The notes under the pieces were generated by a model, which was given only the letters and a program-made list of their open reading frames with translations, had not been told where the DNA came from and ran no database searches. From NCBI GenBank assembly GCA_037349105.1, contig JAYJMM010000114.1, positions 186,001 to 250,000 on the forward strand: a stretch of 64,000 bases of DNA, in the 5' to 3' direction. Source of the stretch: Limnomonas spitsbergensis. Lineage: Eukaryota > Chlorophyta > Chlorophyceae > Chlamydomonadales. Below are positions 40,975 to 52,300 of the stretch, one piece after another (the stretch's first letter is position 1; each line of letters opens with the position of its first letter). The position numbers and the translations under genes were made by a program.

Positions 40975-42169
40975 GATCTACCAGACCAACACTGCCATGT
41001 GCTGCGTGTCATACAGCTCTTTCTAAGGCTGGCTCAGCTGGTTTCGGGGTGTCTCCAAATGAAGGAGCCAAACCCTCAGCAGAATTCACGCAACAGTTTA
41101 GGATGTAAATGTACATGCCTACTTTCAAACCAGCCAGGCACGTTTTGCGTTTCTTCTGGTTCAGGTGTTGTACAGGTTTGGAATCAGCCCTTGTGCAGCG
41201 AGCAAACATGCCTTCATTCAAAAAAATACCTCGACCATTTGTGTGCATGTTTTTCGCCCGAACGTGGCCAGAGTGCGACACCTCCTGAAACTCGAACTTT
41301 TGAGCCACGAGGGCGCAATCCCGACCAAACCGAGGCAAATTATTGCGAAACAATCAAATCAGCTTAAGAGTTAGCAATCACTGCATCCTACAAATTTGAT
41401 TCCTTCCTTCCTTCCTTCCTTCCTTCAACGCAACGCCAAATCTCTCAAGCAATCAACCCAACACTCGGCTTCCAAATGAGTCCCCAATCCAGCGGCCACA
41501 CCCACGGCCTCCGACCGCCGCCCATGTCGATATTCGCCCCCCTCCGGCCACGCCCACCCCCGGGGAGGCCGTTGCGCGTCGATTCTTGACTTCTTGTTGT
41601 CTGAACCCTGGTTTTGGCCCGGATCAAAATCCCATGGCTTCCCACCAGGGGCTTCCCACCCCTTGGTAAACCTTAGTTTCTTAGTCAAACATAAGAATTT
41701 AAGTAAGTAAGGGAGCGGGGTCAATTTCAATCAGCTCACCAGTGCGCTTCTAATGGTGTCGATAAATGTAGATGGTTCACAAATGTCAAGCGGTGAAACA
41801 AACGAACATACCATTGCTCTAGCTACCACCTGCCAGCTACCTATTCTCGCTAGAGACCACGAGGCTCCAGAAACGAGAGGACTCACGCATGAGTGGCGTC
41901 AAATAAGCATATAACTTGAGCGTGCTGATGTGCTGCTTCAGAGGCCTGGTCTTCTGCTTCTTGGGGAGCTACTTGACCACCACCCCTTCAACTCCTCAGA
42001 CCTCAGCGCTGATGGCATATCTCGTCACATCTGCCTCCGTCAGCTCCTGACCAGGATGGGTTGAAACCATGTGATCAAGGACGTGATAACTCCAGACATA
42101 AGGGCGGATGGCACCCGCGATACTCCTGCAGATCTCGCAACACCACAACATCGGGGTTAGCTTGGGTCG
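40975..42169. repeat. Repeat pair with 54280-54680, TTCC run, no gene
   Basis: About 41085-41400 (with a further piece near 41575-41690) is an inverted, diverged copy of 54280-54680. Both keep one open frame, but most differences change the amino acid, so coding constraint is unlikely. 41401-41427 is a TTCC tetranucleotide run. The remainder shows nothing I can name. Confidence 0.6.
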
Positions 42170-42511
42170 CTACATCCGGAGATAGGAGCTGCTGCTGCGG
42201 GCTCCCCGGTGTACCACTGTATCCTCAGCAGCAGGACCAGAAGCTGCAGGACCGGCAACTGCTGCAAGAGCGACAGGCTCGGCGACAGCCGCATGCTCGA
42301 CAGCGGCAGCAGCAGGAGCAAGAGCTAAGGGAGTAGCAGGAGTAAAAGAGGAGTGTAATGATGTGATTGTGCGCTGTCGCTTCGTCGAATTCTCCCTGGC
42401 CAGCTTCTCAGCTCCTCTCTTGCACTCTTTCCCCTGTGGGTGATTCCTTAGGGCCACTAGGTTGTCTGAGAATTTGAAGACCTTCAAACAATGCTCACAA
42501 CAGGTTGTCAT
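42170..42511 (-). pseudogene. Zinc-finger fragment with hAT-like basic stretch
   Basis: The frame begins MTTCCEHCLKVFKFSDNL and ends its finger at HPQGKEC, followed by a basic stretch TKRQRTITSLHSSFTP and an Ala/Pro-rich tail. The order zinc finger, basic KRQ-TIT motif, then low complexity resembles N-termini of plant and algal hAT transposases. It stops without a transposase domain, so it is either a fragment or one exon. Confidence 0.35.
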
Positions 42512-43326
42512 TGCTTAATTCATAGCAACTACCAATGCAGCTACACCGTGTGGGTCCAGAATGGGTGTACGCACAACGGTGCATGTGGTTCCGTAGCCAT
42601 GACAACCCCCATGCCATAATTGCATGCCAAGAGGGGTCTGATATTCTGTGTGGAATGTTTATGATGCATATCTGTAGCAAACAATGAAATAATAGAAGGA
42701 ATGCAACGGTGTAGCCATCGTCTCAATTTGATATTGTTTTTTGTTACCCCCCTCCCCCCCCCACTTTGACCCTCCATATCTCCCAGCCCCCCGGGCCAAA
42801 AACAATTTTAAGACCAGATATGGAAAGCTCCCGTCAAGCTCTACAACTTCCGAGGATGGGATTTTAAACTTTTGTTTCCCCCCCCCTCTCGTATCCAAGT
42901 CCTGAAACATTTGCGCGCCGCCTGAAATTTATTAGAAGCAAACAGACTTACCCCCCCCCGAAAATCATACTAGCCGTTTAGAAGGGGGTGAAGCTAGGCA
43001 GATTGAAGCTGATATTTTTGAACATACAGTGAGGGGCACAAAAGACAGAGAGGTGCTAATTGTTTGGGTTGGGGAGGCCGCATTGGCCTGTTTATCCGGG
43101 GGGGGGGTATTGCCACTGCAAGGATCCTGTCTGCCTTCAATTTGGGCCAACCAGGTTGGGTTTCCATGTCTGGCCGCCTACAATTGGACTGAAATTATAC
43201 ATTGGGATGCTGGCAGCTCAGCATCAGCTTAAATCTGGAAATAAATATCACGAGGAATTAAATGAATGATACAATGCGCACGATCACAAGCTCTACCCCA
43301 ACCCCTCCCTTGCACACTCCCACACT
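42512..43326. other. TBC 3' flank with a dispersed repeat
   Basis: 42785-42890 repeats the segment found at 2120-2215 (AGACCAGATATGGAAAGCTC then C/T CGTCAAGCTC). Poly-C runs occur at 42745-42770, 42880 and 42950. The TBC 3' UTR should occupy the last part. No gene is seen. Confidence 0.5.
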
Positions 43327-46300
43327 TCAACCACTGCTCCTGCCATTTTTAGCATCCTTGGCCCTAAATCGCTTGGCCTGCACCACGCAGTCCATCAAGT
43401 CAATCTTGGGCGATTGGAAGTGCTTCAGCACATCATCGCTGTCGTGGCAGTGGTCCAGCATGGCGCGCCTCTGAGAGATGACTACCGCGGCGATGAAGTG
43501 CATGAACAAGCCCAACTCATCTTCGACGTCCGCTGCCGGCTGCCGCTCCCGCAACCCATCCTGCAACACGAGATCGTACGGGCTGCCAGGGCTCTCCATT
43601 GCCGGGGCGTCCAGCAATTCGCCATCAACCGCCAAATCATCTGCCCGCTCCTCGTGTCCACAGGTGCTGCCCCCATGATCCCCCCGTTGCCCTGTCGCTG
43701 GCTCCACAAGCCCCTCGGCCCAGCTCCCTCCTTGGGGACCTGCCTCGCAAGCAGCCCCAGGCACAGCATGATCCAGCGCACTTTCTTCTGCTTGCCCCTG
43801 ATGCTGAGCACTTGCATCGCCCAGGGGGCACACCAGGCCATGGCTACCGGCATCAGAAGCCGACACGGATGCAACAGACGGAGCATGGTGGCCATGCGGG
43901 TAGAAGACGGGAGTGGACGAGGCGGGGGCAGGAGCCTCTACTTGCTTGCCCCCTTGCTGGGTCCGCCCCTCAACAGCTTGCCCCTCCGAAGCTGAGACGG
44001 CTGTGCCATCAAGCTGCTGGCTGCTGCCGCCATCCTGCTGTAGAGCCTCTGCTGCTGTGCCCTCCTGCGGCAGGGCCTCTGCTGCTGTGCCCTCCTGCGG
44101 CAGGGCCTCTGCTGCTGTGCCCTCCATCGGCAGGGCCTCTGCTGCTGTGCCCTCCTGCGGCAGGGCCTCTGCTGCTGTGCCCTCCATCGGTGGGGCCTCT
44201 GCTGCTGTGCCCACCTGCTGTAGGGCCTCTGCTGCCGTGCCCTCCTGCTCAGCCACAGCTGCTGCACCCTTCTGGTCGGCCTCAACAACCGAGCCCTCAT
44301 GCGGCAGGGCCTCTACTGCCATGCCCTCCTGCTCAGCCGCAGCTGTCGTCCGCATGCTGAACGTCCGTCTGCTGAAAAGCTCCCCAGCCGCCGCCGCAAC
44401 GCGTGAGGTCCAGCTAACGGAAACCGGGCCGGTTGCCGCCTCCCCCCCCGCAGCCTCGTCATGTGCGGGCTGCACCACCTGTTGCGCCTCTGCTCCCTCT
44501 TTGCTCCCCGGTACACATGTCGCACTTGTGGGCGTCTGGTTCTGCACTGCTTTTAAGAGGCCCTGGTCAACCTCCACAAATGACTGTAAATCCCGCGCCG
44601 TGCTCTCGGTGCCGACGAGGTCTCCCCCCTCCTGCTCATCCACGGGGCGTGTTGGCGAGGCGGCAAGCAGGTCGTCGGCCCACAGGATCTCCCACAACCT
44701 CAGCGCCTACAACAGGAGGTTCAAATGATTGCTGTACGGTGAAATTTCCTGAGGCCTGGGTGGAGAGGGTTTTATTGGAGAGCCTGCAACACGAGGTTCA
44801 CAATCGTCGCCAGGGGAGCTTTTGACCTGGGGTGCGGAGAGGTTTCCCGGGGTCTGGGGAGAGAGGGTTTTATTGGAGCATGCACCAAAGGCCCTTCGGG
44901 GTGGCTGCCGTGCGGCCAACACAGGGTCAGCTACGAACAAACCTTGGCAGGCCTTCCTCCGGTGTCCTGTGCACCAGACATCTTGATGCACCCAGCAGCC
45001 CTGCCAAAGGCCTGGATGCAGCTGAAGTACGCTGAGATAAAGAGTGCGGCAACATAATCTCACACAGGCAGTCAGGCCAGCGGGCATATGTGAACTGTGC
45101 CCGGGGCATATGTGAACTGTGCCCGGGGCATATGTGAACTGTGCGCGGGGCAACCGTGGAGGATCGGAAGGAGTCCATGCCTTGTTGGGTGGCAAGCAGT
45201 GCTGTGCAATTGCACGGTAATTCAGGAATCGTGCAAGTCATTAAGGTCCCTTCCTGGTAAAAGTAGCTGGATTTGCCTGGCAATGACGGTGACTGAAACT
45301 CAGCAACGCAATTCAGCCCGTCATCGGCACATCACTGTTGGCCATGGATTAACTCCCTTGCTCACCTGCCTGGCTCACCTCCCTGGCTCACCTGCTCCAG
45401 GGGCAGCTCCCGCCGCATCAAGACAACAATCATTCTGTAGGCGAAGCGGCAGTCCGTCGCTCCGATCTGCAGACAAATGCAGCAGTCAGTGAGGTGATGC
45501 AGTCAGGAATAGACACTGCAACAGAAGGCAGAGATCCGCTAAAGAACAAGCACAAGGTTATCAGCCTTAGCTTTTTAGGGGGGAGAGAGTAAAATTTTCT
45601 CCTTTGTGTGCCTCTCCGCCTTTCCCTTCCCCTGTCAACTAGACTTCATTTCTCCCTACTTCACTTTTGGGCGCCCACGCAGCCGGGCCGTGTCAGCAGG
45701 GCCTGGAGGTGCAACGCCATCGACAAGCAATGCATGAGGGATTGGACGATGCGGCCAAGGGCTGCTAGCTAAAGAACAAGCAGAAGGTATCATTACCTGA
45801 TGCAGCTCGTAATGCAGGGCTCAGAGGTGTCACGTCATGGACCGTATGAGGCACATGAAGGAATAGGGCGTCTGGGGAGCAGCGACTGGCTAAGGTGGGT
45901 GGGGAAAGGAGGTGTAACGACATGGAAAAGCTATCATCACCTGACACAGCTTAAAATGCAGGGCTCAGAGGTGTCACGTCATGGACCGTTTGAGGCATAT
46001 GAAGGAATAGGGCGTCTGGGGAGCAGCGACTGGCCCAAGGTGGGTGGGGAAAGGAGGTGTAACAACATGGACAAGCTATCATCACCTGACGCAGCTTGTA
46101 ATGCAGGGTAGGATCCAGTCCCTCGAGGATGCCGGCCAGCCGCGCCAGCTGCGCAAAGATGCCCGTGTCCTCCACTGCGAAGTTCCTCCTCACCTGCCGC
46201 ATGCAAGGGACCAGAGGAGTGCTGTTTCGAGCAGGGACCAGAGGTGTAATGTCATTGCCCAGGCAGGCATCACAGGCAGGCATCATTGCCCAGGCATCAT

Positions 46301-49300
46301 GGCATCATGGCATCATGGCCCAGGCAGGCATCACAGGCAGGCATCATTGCCTAGGCATCATGGCATCATGGCCCAGGCAGGCATCACAGGTAGAGGCCAA
46401 ACAGTGTGTTGCGCAGTGCACAAGTCATGTACCGGTATTTAAAGGGTTGAATATACCGGCAAGACTGTATATTTGAATAGCCTTCCCTCAAAGTTAACAT
46501 CGTTGAGGAATGAGGGACCCATTTAAATACGAATGATCGACCGTCGATACCAGCTTCAGTCGGGAATCAAGAGTTTTGGCGTACCCGGCGCCTACCTTGC
46601 GAAAAAGGCTGTGCGTGATTGCGTTAATTTTGAAACAACAGCAAAACAGACTTCTGCCTCACCTGCCCCACAAGTGGTGCAGGGGTGGGCAAACGTGTGA
46701 GCCGCCAGGAGCTAGTTAGAGCCTAGTTGTTGTTGTCCCCGCACGACCTCTGCAACACTGTCCCATGCACACCTTTTGCATCATCTTAGTAATTACAGCA
46801 CCACAACGTGATACAGTCCCCAAGAGCATGTCAGTACTTACTAGTTGGCCCCACATTGGCCGCTGAAAAACATCAAAAATAATAATATACCCATACCGTA
46901 CTGAAACAATATGAAAGCCTGCACTTTTTTTTTAATCGAAAATCGAATCAAAATCGAAATCGAAAAAGCGAAAAAAGGCGACCCTACCCCTTTGGTGCGC
47001 GGGGGGAAGGTCCCCCTCAGTGCTTTTTTAGCACCTTCCGCCACAATTCTGCTACAACATGATCCACGGCCGTGAGGGGCTGGCACAGCAAGGTGCCTGC
47101 TGCTGTGACCACCCGCCGCAGGTTAAGGGCAAAGTTTGGTCCCCATGGAGCCAGGGGTGGCCCCGCCCGGCGGCCCCCTGAAAGTGGTCTAGCACGCATC
47201 AAAATAATCACTGGCCCCCCTCGCCCTCAAATTGGGTCCCACCGTCCCTGGCACACCTTTCGCATCAGCTTCTCAAAGCACCAGAAGGCCAGCGAGTCAT
47301 CCTCGATGAGCATGAGGAATGGGAGCGCCAAGTCAGACATGCTGCAGGGGGGAGGAGGGGTGAGGAAGGTGGTGAGGAGAGACGTGAGGAGGGGTGTGAG
47401 GAGGGAGGTGAGGAATGGGAGCACCAAGTCAGACAAGCTGCAGGGGGGAGAGGCGTGTGGAGGGAGGTGAGGTGCATCAAGTCAGACATACAGTGGGAGG
47501 TGTGAGCAGCGCCAAGTCAGGCATGCTGTGTGTGTGGGGGGGAGGGGGGAAGGGGGGGGGGGGCAGCGTTTGTCGGAGTAGCGCCAAGTCAGGCATGCTG
47601 TGTGTGTGGGGGTGAGGGGGAAAGGGGGGGGGGGGCAGCGTTTGTCGGAGTAGCGCCAAGTCAGGCATGCTGTGTGTGTGGGGGTGAGGGGGAAAGGGGG
47701 GGGGGGGCAGCGTTTGTCGGAGTAGCGCCAAGTCAGGCATGCTGTGTGTGTGGGGGGGGGGGAGGGGGGAAGGGGGGAGGGGGGCAGCGTTTGTCGGAGT
47801 AGCACCAAGTCAGACATGCTGTGTGTGTGGGGGGGGGGAAGGGGGAAGGGGGGGGGGGGGGCAGCGTTTGTCGGAGTAGCGCCAAGTCAGGCATGCTGTG
47901 TGTGTGGGGGTGAGGGGGAAAGGGGGGGGGGGGCAGCGTTTGTCGGAGTAGCGCCAAGTCAGGCATGCTGTGTGTGTGGGGGTGAGGGGGAAGGGGGGGG
48001 GGGGCAGCGTTTGTCGGAGTAGCGCCAAGTCAGGCATGCTGTGTGTGTGGGGGGGGGGAGGGGGGAAGGGGGGAGGGGGGCAGCGTTTGTCGGAGTAGCA
48101 CCAAGTCAGACATGCTGTGTGTGTGGGGGGGGGGAGGGGGGAAGGGGGGGGGGGGGCAGCGTTTGTCGGAGTAGCGCCAAGTCAGACATGCTGTGTGTGT
48201 GGGGGGGAAGGGGGAAGGGGGGGGGGGGGGCAGCGTTTGTCGGAGTAGCGCCAAGTCAGGCATGCTGTGTGTGTGGGGGTGAGGGGGGAAGGGGGGGGGG
48301 GGGCAGCGTTTGTCGGAGTAGCGCCAAGTCAGGCATGCTGTGTGTGTGTGGGGGGGGAGGGGGGAAGGGGGGGGGGGCAGCGTTTGTCGGAGTAGCGCCA
48401 AGTCAGACATGCTGTGTGTGTGGGGGGGAGGGGGGGGGGGGGCAGCGTTTGTCGGAGTAGCGCCAAGTCAGACATGCTGTGTGTGTGGGGGGGGAGGGGG
48501 GAAGGGGGGGGGGGGGCAGCGTTTGTCGGAGTAGCGCCAAGTCAGGCATGCTGTGTGTGTGGGGGGGGGGAGGGGGGAAGGGGGGGGGGGGCAGCGTTTG
48601 TCGGAGTAGCGCCAAGTCAGACATGCTGTGTGTGTGGGGGGGGAGGGGGGAAGGGGGGGGGGGGCAGCGTTTGTCGGAGTAGCGCCAAGTCAGGCATGCT
48701 GTGTGTGTGGGGGGGGGGGAGGGGGGAAGGGGGGGGGGGGGGGCAGCGTTTGTCGGAGTAGCGCCAAGTCAGGCATGCTGTGTGTGTGGGGGTGAGGGGG
48801 AAGGGGGGGGGGGGGCAGCGTTTGTCGGAGTAGCGCCAAGTCAGGCATGCTGTGTGTGTGGGGGGGGGGAGGGGGGAAGGGGGGAGGGGGGCAGCGTTTG
48901 TCGGAGTAGCGCCAAGTCAGGCATGCTGTGTGTGTGGGGGGGGGGAGGGGGGAAGGGGGGGGGGGGGGCAGCGTTTGTCGGAGTAGCGCCAAGTCAGGCA
49001 TGCTGTGTGTGTGGGGGTGAGGGGGAAGGGGGGGGGGGGCAGCGTTTGTCGGAGTAGCGCCAAGTCAGGCATGCTGTGTGTGTGGGGGGGGGGAGGGGGG
49101 AAGGGGGGAGGGGGGCAGCGTTTGTCGGAGTAGCGCCAAGTCAGACATGCTGTGTGTGTGGGGGGGAGGGGGAAAGGGGGGGGGGGGCAGCGTTTGTCGG
49201 AGTAGCGCCAAGTCAGGCATGCTGTGTGTGTGGGGGGGGGGAGGGGGGAAGGGGGGAGGGGGGGGGGGGGGGCAGCGTTTGTCGGAGTAGCGCCAAGTCA

Positions 49301-52300
49301 GACATGCTGTGTGTGTGGGGGGGAGGGGGAAAGGGGGGAGGGGGGAAGGGGGGGGGGGGGCAGCGTTTGTCGGAGTAGCGCCAAGTCACGCATGCTGTGT
49401 GTGTGGGGGGGGGGAGGGGGGAAGGGGGGAGGGGGGGGGGGGGCAGCGTTTGTCGGAGTAGCGCCAAGTCAGGCATGCTGTGTGTGTGGGGGGGGGGGGG
49501 GAGGGGGGGGGGGGGCAGCGTTTGTCGGAGTAGCGCCAAGTCAGGCATGCTGTGTGTGTGTGGGGGGGGGGGGCGGGGGGGTTAAGGGTTTACCATTGAC
49601 TATGCTCACCCCTGGCAGTTACCTTAAGTTTAGATTATATGTTTTGGGGTTAAGGGTGTATGGTTTACCTCCGCTGTGCTCACCCCTGGCAGTTACCTTA
49701 AGTTTAGATTATATGTTTTGGGGTTAAGGGTGTGTGGTTTACCCTCCGCTGTGCTCACCCCTGGCAGTTACTGACAGTTTAGGTTTTAGGGTTAAGGGTT
49801 AGGCGTGTGTGGTTTACCCTCCGCTGTGCTCACCCCTGGCAGTAGCCTGTCTCTGGGTCATACACCGCGTAGGCTGACAGCAGGCTCACGAGGCGCAGCA
49901 CCTGACGCTTCTGATCCCCTCCAAAGTGGGTGCACTGCTTCAGGTGATGCCTGCAAGGGGGGGTAAGGGTGGTGACATGTAGCTATGCGGCGGGATGGGA
50001 AGTGAGAGGCAGAATAGGAGTGCAAGATCAGGGTTTCAGTAATGGCCAGTGCTCCTTTTTCCGGCTACCAGTCCACCAGGCGGCCACACGGCTGCCAAAC
50101 GCCCAGTTGGGGCCAAACCAGGACAGACCTACGACTGGTGTCCAAGGCAGTTTGGCTGGCCACAACCGAGGCCTCCAGCCATACTCCAGAGTGCAGCTGA
50201 CATGTAGCTGTCGTTCTGACATGTAGCTGAGCCATGAAAAACGGAGCACTCGTGACAGACAGGCGGAGGAAAGCTAGGTATCTGCGACTGACATGCAGTC
50301 TTTATTTTCTACGAACGCCGTCAGAGGGCTTACACATTTTGTTCGGATTTGGCGACACCCTGAAGAGTGCTTCACTCCTTTTCTAACAGGCTGCGGCTCT
50401 TCTGCTGTCCAGTGTCGTCCTTACATCCCTCCCTGGATATCTTAACCTTGCTCCACTAAATAAAGGGTACGTTCGCAGGGTCCTTGGCAACATAAGTGCC
50501 GTTGGCATGCCGCACCCAAGGAGGGGTAATTTTAGTGCGCGTCAGACCACATTCAGGTGGCCGCCGGGCCGACTGGGACCTCTGGGCCGATAAGGACCAA
50601 ACCTTGCCCTTTACCTGCGGCCGGTGGTCCAAGCAGCAGGCTTCTCGCTGCGCCAGCCCCTCAAGGCCATGGACCGTGATGAAGCTGAATTGAGGCTGAA
50701 GGTGCACTGAGCACCAAGGCCTGGGGATCTTGACCGGCCAACAAATACAGGACAGGGCAGCAAGGCTGGCTGCGCACGGCTGATCTGGGGTCAGAGGCAG
50801 AGAGGTGGTTCAAATACCAGTACGAGAGAAGCCGGAAACCTGCTGACAATTGGGCCCTGGGGACAGCCCATACCGGTACTCATGTCAACTTATCCATAGT
50901 ATTTACACGTACCTGTATATATTGACCTCTGCATGCCTCTCCCTTGATGCCCTTAAGCCGCTCACCTTGCTAGCCCACTGACCCAGCACCCCGACGCCGC
51001 AGCAGCTGCTGTGAAGCTGCCGCTCCCCACCAGGGCCAGCCCAGTCCCGACAGCGGGGACGTTGCCCTCCCATTCCGCAGTGGTACTGCTGGACGCCAGG
51101 CGCTGGAAGGTGGAGCTGTCCGCCAGCGCGCTGCTGACCCACTGGCTGATGGCGCCCACCGTGGTCAGACTGTTCTTGGTGAAGTCGGTCCTACAAGGAA
51201 CCGGTACCAGGCAATACAAAAAGACCAATAATAAGAAGGAACCGACAGATATCCGCCAGGGCATTGCTGACCCACTGGCTGGAGGCGCCCACAGTGGTCA
51301 GGCTGTTCAGGCAAGGAACCGGTATAATGCAATACAAACATCCACCTGGCTGTTCCTGGTGAAGGCGGTCCTGCAAGGGACCGGTACCAGGCAATACACA
51401 AATATCAATTATTGCAAGGAAACAACAAATTTGAACATGGATTTCTCAGCGACCAGCCGGCCATCACCCTCTGTGTGTCCATGCGGCCTTGCAGGCCCAG
51501 CACACAACGGATCCTCAGCTTGCTGCTATAAGGTTAACGCAACCACCCACAGCCATTTTCGAAAGGTGGCCAGGCAGAGCGAACCAGCGTGGGAGGCCAT
51601 CCACCAATACCGAAATAGACATCAGGTCCTGATGCCGTCCATCAGTGTTACTTCAGCGTGCTTCAGCTACAATTCAGCTACTTCTCGATCTGCGGCTGCA
51701 AGGGGCTGGCGCAGCGAGGTGCCTGCTGCTTGGACCACCGGCCGCAGGTAAAGGGCAAGGTTTGGTCCCCATCGGCCCAGTGGTGGCCCCGCCCGGCGGC
51801 CCCCCTGAAAGTGGTCTGGCGCACATCAAAATAATCACTACCGTCAACTGCATTGACCACAAGCCACAAATAATCACCACCGTCAACTGCATATTGACCA
51901 CAAGCCACAAATAATCACCACCGTCAACTGCATTGACCACACCACCTCATGAGCATTTAGTATCAGTGATGTGTAATTGCGCCATCATTCAGAAATTGTG
52001 TAGCTACTGTCCGTTGCAGGTAAAAGTAGCTGAATTTGCCTAGAAATTACGGCTGAAACTCAGCTACGTAGTTCAGCCACGGTAAGGACCGTAATCGGCA
52101 CAGCACTGACTAGTATACTTTATCCACGGAACATGCCCTCATTTGCACCCCTTGGCCCGCAACCGCTTGGCTTGTACTGACCCCACTCGAACCTGATAGC
52201 GTCCATGAAACTGATCGCAAACCCTAATTTACCACCTCATGAGCACGCTTGTATACTCTAATCAAGGGACATGCCCTCTCCTTTTTGAGGGTATTAGGGA

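Noticed and set aside
43414..44825. Plus-strand frames up to 271 codons opposite the TBC last exon
   Set aside because: The minus frame contains the conserved WEILWADD and final TBC helices; the plus frames mirror its 30-bp repeats.
4270..49575. CRISPR arrays suggested by regularly spaced repeats
   Set aside because: Units vary in length, lack unique spacers and sit in eukaryotic introns; they derive from splice junctions.
47477..49727. Dozens of overlapping Cys/Gly-rich and Pro-rich frames on both strands
   Set aside because: They are translations of the 28-copy acceptor-derived minisatellite in a TBC intron; they shift frame between units and have no independent start or end.
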